Shown here one piece after another: positions 1 to 9,465 of a DNA stretch of 64,000 bases. The DNA lies in contig NZ_JPOC01000024.1 in NCBI RefSeq assembly GCF_000738775.1, positions 1 to 64,000 on the forward strand. The letters are read 5' to 3'. A program made the translations under genes and the position numbers. How positions within the stretch are numbered: position 1 is the stretch's first letter; each line of letters begins with the position of its first letter. The stretch is from Prescottella defluvii (GTDB lineage: Bacteria; Actinomycetota; Actinomycetes; Mycobacteriales; Mycobacteriaceae). The notes beneath the pieces were generated by a model. The model was given only the letters and a program-made list of their open reading frames with translations. It searched no databases and was not told where the DNA came from.

Positions 1-1070
1 AGCCCGGGCCCCTCCCCCGCCCTGTCGGAGTCGTCGCCGTCGTACGCGAAATAGCCGGCGTTGTGCGAACCCACCATGTCGAAGTTGAGGTACAGCGCGA
101 TGTCGGCGCGCGCGGCGTCGTCGAGACCGTCCACGTACGCCGTGGAACCGGTGAGTCCCACCTCCTCGGCGCCCCAGAACGCGAATCGCACCGCGTTCGC
201 CGTGTTCGGCGTCGCGCCGAGTTGCCGGGCTGTCTCGAGCAGCACCGCGACACCCGAGCCGTTGTCGTTGACACCCGGGCCTTCCCGGACACTGTCCAGG
301 TGTGCCCCCGCCATGACGACGTTGTCGTCGGCGCCGGTCCCGGTCTGCGCAATCACGTTGCGGGACTTGGTAGATTCGACGGTCGAATCGATCGTGAGCG
401 TCACGTCGCCACCCCGACGCAGTGCCGCCCCGTCGGCCTTGTCCACACCACCGGCGGGGATCCGCGCGGCATCCTCGGCCCCCAACGTGCCACCCGTCAG
501 CGGGCCGTCCTCGTTGTTGGCCACCAGGATCGCCGCCGCACCCCGATCAGCCGCCACCTGCTGCTTCTGTGCGAAGGGGCACGACCCGCGATCCACCAGC
601 ACCACCGCGCCGGTCACGTCCAGGCCGTCGTAGTCGCCGACCTCGCAGCCCGGGGTGTCGTCCGACGGCACCGGCACCAGCCTGGCGTGCAGTCCCCCGG
701 CCGGGGTGGCCGGCGAGTACGTCAGCGCCAGCATCGGCACGTCGCGGCCCGACACCTGCAGGGCCTGCGTGGTCACCTGGAAGATGTCGACATCGAATTC
801 CGGTGTCTCCACGTCGAATCCGGCCTGCTCGAGCTGACCGACGACGTAGTCGACGCTCGCGTCGTAGCCCGGGGTGCCCACCGCGCGGTTTCCGCCGTTC
901 GCGGTCGCGATCAGCTGGAGTTGTTCGAGATCGCCGATCACCGCGTCGGTGTCGATCGCCGCGGCCAGCCCGGGGCCGTCGATCGGTGGGCCCACGTCGT
1001 CCGGATCGCTGCATCCCGCGAGCAGCAGCGCACCGGCCAGGACCGTCACGAACGCCGCCGTCATCCGCAT
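1..1070 (-). CDS. lpqL: LpqL-type lipoprotein aminopeptidase, M28 family (C-terminus beyond window)
   Basis: Secreted zinc aminopeptidase tethered to the membrane as a lipoprotein. From the ATG at 1070 the protein opens with a short hydrophobic leader and a lipobox ending LLLAGC. A protease-associated (PA) domain follows at about residues 120-230 (VVLVDRGSCPFAQK), then the M28 catalytic domain, with the metal ligands visible in order: His in GAHLDSV (about 257), Asp in NDNGSG (about 268), the Glu pair in GAEEVG (about 301) and Asp in NFDMVG (about 330). The frame is open to the left edge, so the last part is missing. Position next to thiG-thiO matches M. tuberculosis Rv0418. Substrate specificity cannot be read from the sequence. 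Confidence 0.88.
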   Translation of the reverse strand, partial: MRMTAAFVTVLAGALLLAGCSDPDDVGPPIDGPGLAAAIDTDAVIGDLEQLQLIATANGGNRAVGTPGYDASVDYVVGQLEQAGFDVETPEFDVDIFQVTTQALQVSGRDVPMLALTYSPATPAGGLHARLVPVPSDDTPGCEVGDYDGLDVTGAVVLVDRGSCPFAQKQQVAADRGAAAILVANNEDGPLTGGTLGAEDAARIPAGGVDKADGAALRRGGDVTLTIDSTVESTKSRNVIAQTGTGADDNVVMAGAHLDSVREGPGVNDNGSGVAVLLETARQLGATPNTANAVRFAFWGAEEVGLTGSTAYVDGLDDAARADIALYLNFDMVGSHNAGYFAYDGDDSDRAGEGPG

Positions 1071-1111
1071 TCCGCGAGCCTAACCGCCGCGCCACCCACA
1101 CGGCGTCGAAC

Positions 1112-1155
1112 GCGACGAGGGTCCCGCACCGATGCCGGTGCGGGACCCTCGTCGC
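1112..1155 (-). terminator. Intrinsic terminator after the ABC transporter operon
   Basis: A perfect 19-bp inverted repeat (1112-1130 with 1137-1155) and a 6-base loop lie 13 bases past the permease stop codon and 41 bases before the lpqL start. There is only a weak T-run behind it on the minus strand, as is common in high-GC actinobacteria. It separates the ABC operon from lpqL. Confidence 0.75.
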
Positions 1156-1168
1156 AGGTCGGGAACGG

Positions 1169-1921
1169 TCAGGCGTCGCGCTTGTTCACCGCGAACAAGG
1201 CCGCACCGAACACGATCGCGACGAACGCCGCGAAGTAGAGCAGACCACCCCACGGGCCCCAGTGGAAGTCGAAGTTGGCGCCGCTTCCGAGGAAGTACGA
1301 CACGTTGTTGAACGGTCCGAACTCGCCGACGTACTTGCCCACCTTGGGGATGATCGTCGCGAGGCTCTCGATCACGAGCGGCCACAGCAGCAGCAGCGAG
1401 ATGGCACCGGCCGACTGACGGATCAGCGTGCCCACACCGACCGCGAGCACCGCCAGCAACGCGAAGTAGATCGGGATGCCGAACAGTTCGCGGGCGTTGT
1501 CACCCGAACCCATCGACAGGCTCACTCCGGACGTCGCCTGCCCCACCACGAACGACAGCAGTGCGATGACCAGTCCGAGGACCGCCGCGACGATCGCCAG
1601 CAGCAGTGCCTTGCCACCGATCACCTGGGTGCGATTCGGAATGGCCTGGAACGTCGTGCGGATCACACCGAACCGGTACTCGGTGGTGACCGCGAGCGCC
1701 GACATGATCATCACCAGCATGGCGCCGAACTGGGCCGCACCCGCCTGGGTCAGCGACACCGAGAACTCGCCGAACGACGTGTCACCCGACTCGATCGTCG
1801 ACTTGTAGGCCACACCCATGATCGCCGCGAACCCGACACTGACCACGACCGCGATGAGGCTGCACCACATCGGAGACTTCGTGGTCGTCAGCTTGATGCG
1901 TTCTGCATTCAACACGCTCAT
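1169..1921 (-). CDS. ABC-2 type transporter permease
   Basis: A 250-residue integral membrane protein with about six hydrophobic segments and the N-terminal pattern LNAERIKLTTTKSPMW typical of ABC-2 permeases found in antibiotic or lipid exporters. Its ATG overlaps the TGA of the upstream ATPase by one base at 1921, so the two are translationally coupled and surely form one transporter. The exported substrate is unknown; two-gene systems of this kind in actinobacteria often confer drug or bacteriocin resistance, but nothing here shows that. Confidence 0.85.
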   Translation of the reverse strand: MSVLNAERIKLTTTKSPMWCSLIAVVVSVGFAAIMGVAYKSTIESGDTSFGEFSVSLTQAGAAQFGAMLVMIMSALAVTTEYRFGVIRTTFQAIPNRTQVIGGKALLLAIVAAVLGLVIALLSFVVGQATSGVSLSMGSGDNARELFGIPIYFALLAVLAVGVGTLIRQSAGAISLLLLWPLVIESLATIIPKVGKYVGEFGPFNNVSYFLGSGANFDFHWGPWGGLLYFAAFVAIVFGAALFAVNKRDA

Positions 1922-2883
1922 CAGAGCGCACCTCCCATGTTCTGCGCAGCGCCGGCGGGCTGTCCGGCGATCTGAGCGTGGTACTGCACGTCGTCACCGG
2001 TGAGCTTCATGAACGCATCTTCGAGCGAGCCCTGCTGAGACGACAGCTCGTGCAGGACGATTCCGTTGGAACCGGCGAGCGCACCGATGTCGTCGGTCTT
2101 GACGCCCGACACCAGCAGCGCCGGACTATGGTCGTGGCCCGCGTCCTCGCGGACCGCGAGCCCCTGCGCGGTGAGCAGGCTGCGCAACGCGTCGAGCTGT
2201 GGGCTGCGCACCCGAACCGAAGAATCCGACGAGCGGTCGACGAAGTCCTTGACGCTGGTGTCCGCGATGAGGCGTCCACGGCCGATCACGACCAGATGCT
2301 CGGCGGTGAGCGACATCTCGGACAGCAGGTGGCTCGACACCAGAACGGTGCGGCCCTCCGCCGCGAGGCTCTGCATGAACTTGCGGATCCACACGATGCC
2401 CTCGGGGTCGAGACCGTTGACCGGCTCGTCGAACAGCAGCACCTTCGGGTCACCGAGCAGCGCACCGGCGAGGCCGAGGCGCTGCGACATGCCGAGCGAG
2501 AATCCGCCGGCCTTCTTGTTCGCAACCTCGCTCAGCCCCACCAGACGCAGCACCTCGTCGACGCGCGACGCGGGCAGCGAGTTGGCGGCCGCCATCCACT
2601 GCAGGTGCGCCTTGGCCGAACGGTTGGGATGCACCCACTTGGCGTCGAGCAGCGCGCCGACGGTACGCAGCGGCTGCGCGAGCTGCTGGTACGGCACTCC
2701 CTCGATCAGCGCGGTGCCCGACGTCGGCTTGTCGAGGCCGAGGATCATCCGCATGGTCGTCGACTTGCCGGCACCGTTCGGGCCGAGGAAGCCGGTCACG
2801 ATCCCCGGCTTCACGGAGAACGTGAGATCGTCCACCGCTTTCATCGACCCGTAGGTCTTCGTCAGTCCCCTCACTTCAATCAT
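1921..2883 (-). CDS. ABC transporter ATP-binding protein
   Basis: A 320-residue ATPase that energises the permease encoded directly downstream. Visible motifs are Walker A (GPNGAGKST, about residues 36-44), the ABC signature (FSLGMSQRL, about 134), Walker B (VLLFDEP, about 158) and the switch His (SSHLL, about 192). The C-terminal 90 residues resemble the DUF4162-type extension seen in DrrA/CcmA-like exporters. First gene of a two-gene operon that ends at the hairpin at 1112-1155. Confidence 0.93.
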   Translation of the reverse strand: MIEVRGLTKTYGSMKAVDDLTFSVKPGIVTGFLGPNGAGKSTTMRMILGLDKPTSGTALIEGVPYQQLAQPLRTVGALLDAKWVHPNRSAKAHLQWMAAANSLPASRVDEVLRLVGLSEVANKKAGGFSLGMSQRLGLAGALLGDPKVLLFDEPVNGLDPEGIVWIRKFMQSLAAEGRTVLVSSHLLSEMSLTAEHLVVIGRGRLIADTSVKDFVDRSSDSSVRVRSPQLDALRSLLTAQGLAVREDAGHDHSPALLVSGVKTDDIGALAGSNGIVLHELSSQQGSLEDAFMKLTGDDVQYHAQIAGQPAGAAQNMGGAL

Positions 2884-2993
2884 GGGGACAAGAATGCCTG
2901 ATGTGGGGGCGTCCGCGCATCGGTCGCAGGTCTACATCCGTGTCATACCCAGGGATGACACGAACCCTGAGTCGAAGTCGGGGACACCCCTGA

Positions 2994-3533
2994 TCAGGCC
3001 CGGACGGCGCCGTCCGGCATCGTCACGTCGGTGAGGTCGGCGCCGCTCACGTCGGCGGTGGCGAGCAGTGCGCCGGTGAGGTCGGCGTGCGCGAGGTACG
3101 CGCCCGCCAGTCTCGCTCCCGTCAGGTCGGCGTCCTCGAGATGCGCCCCGGTCATGTACGCACCGGAGAGGTCCGCCCCGGCGAGGATCGCGTGCGCCAG
3201 GTACGTGGACGTGAGGAACGAGAGCGTGAGCACCGCACCCGACAGGTTGGCGTTCGTCAGATACGCCTTGCTGAAGTCGGCGTCCGCTGCGACGGCTCCC
3301 ACGAGATTGGCTCCCGTGAGGTCGGCGCCGCCGAGTTCCGCGGACGTGAGGTCCGCCCCCGACAGGTCGATGCCCGCCATGTTGGCGCCCGTCAGATTGG
3401 CACCGGCGAGATCGGCTCCCGACAGGTCCATTCCGTGCAGGTCCGGAGCGTCGGTCATTTCGTCACGCCGGGCGTTCCACGCCACGACATCCGAGCGGAG
3501 CAGTTCGAGGAGATCGGTACTCAACGTCGTCAT
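2994..3533 (-). CDS. Pentapeptide repeat protein
   Basis: A 179-residue protein made almost wholly of A(D/N)LXX pentapeptides from about residue 32 to 170 (DLSGADLAGANLTGAN and similar), which should fold as a right-handed quadrilateral beta-helix. The first 30 residues are non-repetitive and acidic. Family members include DNA-mimicking gyrase protectors such as MfpA and Qnr, but many pentapeptide proteins have no such role. It is a single gene between the ABC operon and thiG. No signal peptide or membrane segment is visible. Confidence 0.9.
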   Translation of the reverse strand: MTTLSTDLLELLRSDVVAWNARRDEMTDAPDLHGMDLSGADLAGANLTGANMAGIDLSGADLTSAELGGADLTGANLVGAVAADADFSKAYLTNANLSGAVLTLSFLTSTYLAHAILAGADLSGAYMTGAHLEDADLTGARLAGAYLAHADLTGALLATADVSGADLTDVTMPDGAVRA

Positions 3534-3637
3534 GGCTGCCCTCCAGGCACTCGAACCAACGGAGCAAGTCGTTCTCGAGCCTAGCCTGAATCGGCGCCGG
3601 GCCTGGGATTTCGACCAATCCGTGATCCGCGCCGCAC

Positions 3638-4609
<972 letters not shown>

Positions 4610-4613
<4 letters not shown>

Positions 4614-5677
4614 GCCTTTGCGGGTGAAAATCGTTCGGCAGTAGCGCTTTCCGCTTCTGCCAGGGGGTTGCCGTCCAGAATCGCGACGGTCGCGTCCGCG
4701 GTGACCGGAGTCATCAGGATGCCGTTGCGGCCGTGCCCGGTCGCGAGCACGACGCGGTCCGAGACCCGTCCGATGATCGGCATGTTGTCCGGACTCATCG
4801 GGCGCAGACCGGCTTTCGCCTCGTACAACTCGTACTCACCGATCGCGGGCATCAGCGCCTCGGCGTCCGCGATGAGGTCCCGCACCCCGGCGACCGTCAC
4901 CTGGGTGTCGTGGCCGGACTCGTACTGCGTCGCACCGACGACGATGCCGTCGGCCCGCGGCACCAGGTACGACGGGCGACCGTGCACGCTGCCACGGATG
5001 GTGCGCCGAGGTGCCGGCGTCACACCCGGCCGGGCACGCAGGCGCAGGATCTCACCCTTCACCGGACGCACCGGCAGGTCGGGCCACAGCTGCGCCGAGT
5101 TCGATCCCGCCGCCAGCACCACCTGATCGGTGGTGAGCTCGCCGAGATCGGTGACGGCCCGCTCGATCACCTCGACGCCGGCCGCGACCGCGGCAGTCCG
5201 CAGCGCCTGCACCAGCAGGCGGTTGTCGACGGCCAGTTCGGTGGGCGCCTGCAGCGCCAGGCGGATGCCGCGCCCCAGCGACGGCTCGAGTTCCCGGATC
5301 TGCGCGCGGTTCAGGATCCGCAGCTCGTGTCCCTGGCTCGCCACCCAGTCCGCGATGGTGTGCAGGTCCGCGGCGTCGGCGGCGTCCAGCGCGACGGTCA
5401 GCGAATCGTCGGACGTGAACAGCGTCAGCTCCGCGATGCGCTCGAGTTCACCACCGAAGTCCGGCCACCGCTGCAGCGACGCCGCACCGAGCGCCAGCGC
5501 CTTCTCCTCACCGGGCCAGCCCTCCGACAGCGGGGCCAGCATGCCGCCGGCCACCCACGACGCACCACTCCCGGGTGCCGGGTCGTACAGCGTCACCGCC
5601 CAGCCGCGCTGCGCCGCCCGCCACGCGATCGACAGTCCGATCACACCGCCTCCGACGACGGAAACCGATCGAGTCAT
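4610..5677 (-). CDS. thiO: Glycine oxidase ThiO
   Basis: FAD-dependent glycine oxidase of the DAO family, supplying dehydroglycine for thiazole formation. The 355-residue protein opens with the FAD dinucleotide-binding motif [16 protein letters not shown] and has [12 protein letters not shown] and, near the C-terminus, the family motif [13 protein letters not shown]. The start at 5677 is preceded by a purine-rich Shine-Dalgarno (GAGGTGGAG) that follows the TPP riboswitch by about ten bases. First gene of the thiO-thiS-thiG operon. Confidence 0.95.
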
Positions 5678-5689
5678 TCACTCCACCTC

Positions 5690-5779
5690 ACTCCCTGCGC
5701 CGGCATGATCCGGGTCAGGTATGACGGTCGGGGCCGGCAGGCCCCCTCTCAGCCCCGTGTTCCTCAGGACTCCCGTGTT
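5690..5779 (-). promoter_or_regulatory. TPP (THI-box) riboswitch controlling thiO-thiS-thiG
   Basis: Read on the minus strand, the leader has the THI-box landmarks in order: ACGGGAGTCC, then GGCTGAGA, a GC-rich variable stem (GGGGCCTGCCGGCCCC region), then GACCGTCATACCTGA and CCGGATCATGCCGGCGCAGGGA. These match the conserved TPP-binding core. The 3' edge lies only about ten bases before the thiO Shine-Dalgarno, which suggests sequestration of the ribosome-binding site when TPP is bound, although transcriptional control is not excluded. Confidence 0.95.
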
Positions 5780-5812
5780 GATTCGTCCGCAGTAGAGACT
5801 ACCGTTCCAGGT

Positions 5813-6505
5813 GTGCATGCCTCCCAGTCCGTCAAGCGCCTGACGCCCCGCGAGCGACTCGCCGACGCGCGCCTCTATCTCTGCACCGACGCCCGCCGCG
5901 ACAAGGGCGATCTCGCTCACTTCGTCGAGGCCGCCCTGTCCGGTGGTGTCGACATCGTCCAGCTCCGCGACAAGGGCTCGGCCGGCGAACGGGAACTCGG
6001 GCCGATGGAGGTGAAGGAAGAACTTGCCGCCCTCGCCGTCATCGGGGCCGCAGCCCGCCGCCACGGCGCGCTGCTCGCGGTCAACGACCGCGCCGACCTC
6101 GCGCTCGCCGCAGGCGCCGACGTCCTGCACCTGGGCCAGAACGACCTGCCGGTGCACTACGCGCGGCAGATCGTCGGACCCGACGTCGTGATCGGGCGGT
6201 CGACGAACAACCGTGCGCAGGCGAGCCTCGCCGCGATCGAAGAGGACGTCGACTACTTCTGCACCGGACCGGTGTGGGCCACCCCGACCAAGCCCGGCCG
6301 GGCCGCGTCGGGCATCGAACTGGTCCGCAGCACCGCCGACGCCCAGCCGACACGGCCGTGGTTCGCGATCGGCGGCGTCGACCACGAGAACCTCCCGGAG
6401 ATCCTCGGGGCCGGCGCCACCCGGATCGTCGTCGTGCGCGCGATCACCGCGGCCGACGACCCGGAGGCCGCCGCGCGGGCGCTGTCCGACGCCCTGCGCG
6501 GCTGA
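5813..6505 (+). CDS. thiE: Thiamine-phosphate synthase ThiE
   Basis: Couples hydroxymethylpyrimidine diphosphate with thiazole phosphate to make thiamine phosphate. The GTG at 5813 gives 230 residues; the longer open frame upstream runs antisense through thiO and is not credible. Seen motifs: [28 protein letters not shown], the pyrophosphate loop region [11 protein letters not shown] and the phosphate-binding FAIGGVD. It is divergent from thiO, with a short intergenic space, so the riboswitch on the opposite strand does not cover it. Confidence 0.95.
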   Translation: MHASQSVKRLTPRERLADARLYLCTDARRDKGDLAHFVEAALSGGVDIVQLRDKGSAGERELGPMEVKEELAALAVIGAAARRHGALLAVNDRADLALAAGADVLHLGQNDLPVHYARQIVGPDVVIGRSTNNRAQASLAAIEEDVDYFCTGPVWATPTKPGRAASGIELVRSTADAQPTRPWFAIGGVDHENLPEILGAGATRIVVVRAITAADDPEAAARALSDALRG

Positions 6506-6521
6506 CCACCGCCGCTTCCGG

Positions 6522-6950
6522 TCAGCAGGTTCCGGCGACCGCGCCGTCGACCGAGTTCTCGATCAGTGCGCGGCTCTGTTCGGGCATGTCCTCCCACGTG
6601 GCGGTGCTCGGGTCGAGCGGCGGCTCGCCTGCCGCCTCGGCCTGCATGTTGTAGGACGCCACCCAGACCGCGGAGTTCGCCTTCATCTGGTCGAGGAACA
6701 CCTGTCCCTGGGCCGCTCGGTCGAACGACTCGCCGGCCTGTTCGGCCTGGGTCGCGGTGTTGTCGAGGAAGGCGGCCACCTGGCCGCACATCTCCTTGAC
6801 CGCGGCGTCGAGTGCGGCGTCGTCCTGGGTGGTCGCCGCCTGTACCGAACTGGAGTTCGGCGCGGATGCTGCGGTGTCCTCGCTGTCGCTGCAACCAGTC
6901 AGGAGCAGGAGTGCGGCGGGGACCAAGGCGATCACATGTCGAATACGCAT
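6522..6950 (-). CDS. Small secreted lipoprotein, function unknown
   Basis: The ATG at 6950 gives 142 residues: a positively charged, hydrophobic leader (MRIRHVIALVPAALLLLTGC) with a lipobox, so the mature protein should be lipid-anchored on the outer face of the membrane. The rest is acidic and predicted helical, with a few conserved-looking Trp/Tyr positions but no motif I recognise. A longer frame upstream exists, but the lipobox fixes this start. It is 16 bases from the convergent thiE end and just downstream of the GT87 gene. Confidence 0.7.
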   Translation of the reverse strand: MRIRHVIALVPAALLLLTGCSDSEDTAASAPNSSSVQAATTQDDAALDAAVKEMCGQVAAFLDNTATQAEQAGESFDRAAQGQVFLDQMKANSAVWVASYNMQAEAAGEPPLDPSTATWEDMPEQSRALIENSVDGAVAGTC

Positions 6951-6966
6951 GCCGCACATGGTGACA

Positions 6967-8226
6967 CTAGGTCCGGTTCGCGTCAGTGGCCGGTACGTCG
7001 TCCGCGGCGGCTGCCGGTGTGCATCGGGCCGCGACGATGCCCGCACCGATCAGCACTCCGAGGTACAGGAGGATGTAGATGTTCATCAGGACGTCGGCGA
7101 CGGTCCACCACGGCGGGAACAGGAACAGCCCCACCACGACGACGTACTCGTCCCACCGGTAGGGCCACGCTCCGGCCGCGACGGCGATCACCAGCGCCGC
7201 GAGCCACCACCACCAGGTCGTGAGCGCGCGGTGCACGATGTAGACGAGCAGTGGCACGAACCACACCCAGTGGTGGCTCCACGAGAACGGCGAGACGGCC
7301 GCGGCGCTCAGTCCCACGACGGTCACCGCGAGCAGGTTCTCGTCGCCACGGTGCAGTCGCAGCACGATCCACATGCTCACCGCAACGACGAGCGCCGCGA
7401 GTGCCACCCACAGAATCGTCGGTGCGGGTTTCCCGGTCAGGTGCGCGATCACGCCGCGGATCGACTGGTTCGACGGGTGCTCGTCCTGCGCGATGCGGGT
7501 GGATTCGAAGAACGTCTCGGTCCAGTACTGCCGGGAATCGTTCGGCAGTATCAGCCAACTCACCCCGATGGTGGCCACGATGGTCCCCACCGCGACGGTG
7601 GCGGCCCGCCACTTCCTCAGCACCACGTAGTAGAGGACGAAGTAGGCCGGTGTCAGTTTGATCCCGGCGGCGATGCCGACACCGACGCCCTTGATCCTGC
7701 TGCCGTCGGCGCGGGAGACGTCCCACAGCACCAGTGCCATCAGGACCAGGTTGATCTGCCCGTAGAACAGGGTGGTGCGGACCGGTTCGAGGAACGTGCA
7801 CGCCAACGCCAGCAGCACCGAGACCACCACGACGCGGCGGGAGACGAGGTACCCGAGCATCCGCCAGCACAGCGCGACGATCGCCACCAGCAGGACCAGG
7901 TTGAATCCCATCCACAGGTACTTGTCGATCCCGCCGGGCAGCAGTCCGAACGGGAGGAACATCAGCGTCGAGAACGGCGTGTACGTGTAGAGCAGGCCGT
8001 GGATCACCGGTTCGGTGTAGAGCGGCAGGTCCTCCATGACGTGCCGGGCGCCGTCCCGGTAGACGTCCAGGTCGGCGCCGCCGGCGAAGATGCCGATCGT
8101 GGGCATCCACGGACGCACGGTCGTGAACAGCAGCACCACCGAGGTGATGGCCCACAGAACGAGCACTGCGAGATGGCCCGGCCGCCGCCGTAGTTCACCT
8201 ACCGCGGGCTCCGTTTTGCGCAACAA
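6967..8226 (-). CDS. GT87-family polyprenol-phosphate-mannose-dependent mannosyltransferase
   Basis: A 419-residue polytopic membrane protein with about ten hydrophobic segments. The first periplasmic loop carries the GT87 (DUF2029) pattern ADLDVYRDGA with the catalytic-type Asp, followed by LPLYTEP and YTPFSTLMFLPFG; later blocks (FYGQINLVLMALVLWD, GIAAGIKLTPAYFVLYY, PSNQSIRGVIAHL, SWSHHWVWFVPLLV) are hallmarks of PimE and related alpha-1,2-mannosyltransferases that decorate phosphatidylinositol mannosides or lipoarabinomannan. Which acceptor is used cannot be told. The start at 8226 leaves a normal cytoplasmic N-tail. Confidence 0.87.
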   Translation of the reverse strand: MLRKTEPAVGELRRRPGHLAVLVLWAITSVVLLFTTVRPWMPTIGIFAGGADLDVYRDGARHVMEDLPLYTEPVIHGLLYTYTPFSTLMFLPFGLLPGGIDKYLWMGFNLVLLVAIVALCWRMLGYLVSRRVVVVSVLLALACTFLEPVRTTLFYGQINLVLMALVLWDVSRADGSRIKGVGVGIAAGIKLTPAYFVLYYVVLRKWRAATVAVGTIVATIGVSWLILPNDSRQYWTETFFESTRIAQDEHPSNQSIRGVIAHLTGKPAPTILWVALAALVVAVSMWIVLRLHRGDENLLAVTVVGLSAAAVSPFSWSHHWVWFVPLLVYIVHRALTTWWWWLAALVIAVAAGAWPYRWDEYVVVVGLFLFPPWWTVADVLMNIYILLYLGVLIGAGIVAARCTPAAAADDVPATDANRT

Positions 8227-8420
8227 CCGTCCAGCCCCCTCACCGATCTGCCCGGATGAATCTACGTACCAAGCCTAAGCAATGAGCACGTCGATTTCGC
8301 ATCCGCCGGCGTCCGCCTCCTCCCTCCCCGAGAGGTCGCGCCGCGACGTTCGGCCACGTTACCCGGCCGGCGACGCCACCGGTCGATACACTCGCCCGAA
8401 CTACACGAAAGGGCGGGAAC

Positions 8421-8810
8421 ATGATTCGCCTCCTCATCAGGTGTGCCTTCTTCCTGGGCTCGGCCGCAGTCGGAATCCTGGCCGCCGTGTGGTTGCTTCC
8501 CGAGGTGTCGGTCTCCGCCACCGGATTCGTGACCGCCGTCGTGCTGTTCGCGGTCGCGCAGAGCGTGCTGTCGCCGTTCATCATGAAGATCGCGGCAAAG
8601 AACGCACCGGCCTTCCTCGGCGGGATCGGCCTGGTGTCGACGTTCGCAGCCCTGGTGATCGCGTCCGCCTTCGGCGGCCTGTCGATCGCCGGTTGGCGCA
8701 CGTGGGTGCTCGCGACCCTCGTCGTGTGGCTCGTGACGGCGCTCGCCACCCTCGTCCTGCCGTTGGTGTTCCTCCGCAACCGCCAGGAAGAGAAGAAGGC
8801 CAAGTCCTGA
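8421..8810 (+). CDS. Four-helix membrane protein, Phage_holin_4_2-like
   Basis: A 129-residue protein with four hydrophobic segments and a basic C-terminal tail (RNRQEEKKAKS). The pattern LLPEVSVSATGFVTAVVLFAV followed by QSVLSPFIMKI resembles the chromosomal PF04020 (mycobacterial-type four-TMS holin superfamily) proteins, which are widespread in actinobacterial chromosomes and not evidence of a prophage. A GGGCGGGAAC ribosome site precedes the ATG. Function unknown. Confidence 0.75.
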   Translation: MIRLLIRCAFFLGSAAVGILAAVWLLPEVSVSATGFVTAVVLFAVAQSVLSPFIMKIAAKNAPAFLGGIGLVSTFAALVIASAFGGLSIAGWRTWVLATLVVWLVTALATLVLPLVFLRNRQEEKKAKS

Positions 8811-8815
8811 TCCAC

Positions 8816-8878
8816 CGCGTTTTGCGCACTTATCGCTGTTCGGAGACCCGAAAAACTGCGACAAGTGCGCAAAACGCG
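8816..8878. terminator. Long bidirectional hairpin between convergent genes
   Basis: Two 21-bp arms (8816-8836 and 8858-8878) pair with one A/G difference that still allows G-U pairing in one orientation; the 21-base loop itself contains TTCGG/CCGAA. The arms read CGCGTTTTGCGCACTT on the plus strand. It lies between the end of the holin-like gene and the convergent end of the HxlR gene and would terminate both transcripts. Confidence 0.75.
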
Positions 8879-8900
8879 AGGTGAGTGAGACTCCGGGAAC

Positions 8901-9407
8901 TCAGCCCATCGCCCGGCGCGCCTGCTCGGCGGTGACATTCGGGACCACCCTCAGCTCGTTCAGGGGAACCCGCCTCCCCGATTCGCTGCGCACCTCGACG
9001 TGAACGGGTTCACCGGACGTGTCGTCGGCGAGGTCCAGCGGGCCACCGCGCGCACCCTGCAGGTACTTGTCGCCCCACTGCATCAGCGCCAGCACCGCGG
9101 GCAGCAGATCCCGCCCCTTCTCGGTCAGGACGTACTCGTGCCGGGTGCGCTGTCCCGGTTCCTTGTACGGCCGCCGCTCGAACAATCCCTCGGCCGTGAG
9201 TTCCCGCAACCGCGCGGCCGCGACCGCCTCGGTGATTCCGACGCGTTCGGCGAAGTGGTCGAAACGGGTTGTGCCGTAGTACGCCTCGCGCAGGATCAGC
9301 ATCGCCGAGCGTGTACCGATCACGTCCATGGCCTTCGCGATCGAGCACTGTGCGGCCCGCCACGCATCGCGGTCCGCGAGAAACCCGTCGAGTCGTGCCG
9401 TCTCCAT
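8901..9407 (-). CDS. HxlR-family winged-helix transcriptional regulator
   Basis: A 168-residue DNA-binding protein. The HxlR pattern is clear: CSIAKAMDVIGTRSAMLILREAYYGTTRFDHFAERVGI, then a wing (RRPYKEPGQRTRHEYVLTEKGRDLLP). The Cys near residue 21 is at the position often used for redox or electrophile sensing in this family. It is divergent from an MFS exporter and thioesterase, with an inverted repeat between them, so it probably represses that pair and itself. A C-terminal extension of about 45 residues is non-helix-turn-helix. Confidence 0.92.
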   Translation of the reverse strand: METARLDGFLADRDAWRAAQCSIAKAMDVIGTRSAMLILREAYYGTTRFDHFAERVGITEAVAAARLRELTAEGLFERRPYKEPGQRTRHEYVLTEKGRDLLPAVLALMQWGDKYLQGARGGPLDLADDTSGEPVHVEVRSESGRRVPLNELRVVPNVTAEQARRAMG

Positions 9408-9421
9408 GCGCCAAGGCTACG

Positions 9422-9449
9422 CCCTGGCTTGCCAAATCCATAGCCAGGG
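9422..9449. promoter_or_regulatory. Candidate HxlR operator
   Basis: An 8-bp perfect inverted repeat, CCCTGGCT and AGCCAGGG, with a 12-base spacer, sits in the 58-base gap between the divergent regulator and MFS gene. Both promoters must lie here, so occupation of this site would affect both. Confidence 0.6.
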
Positions 9450-9465
9450 TTCAGACTCCCTGACT

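Noticed and set aside
8421-8810. Holin-like gene as evidence of a prophage
   Set aside because: The family is common on actinobacterial chromosomes and no other phage gene is near.
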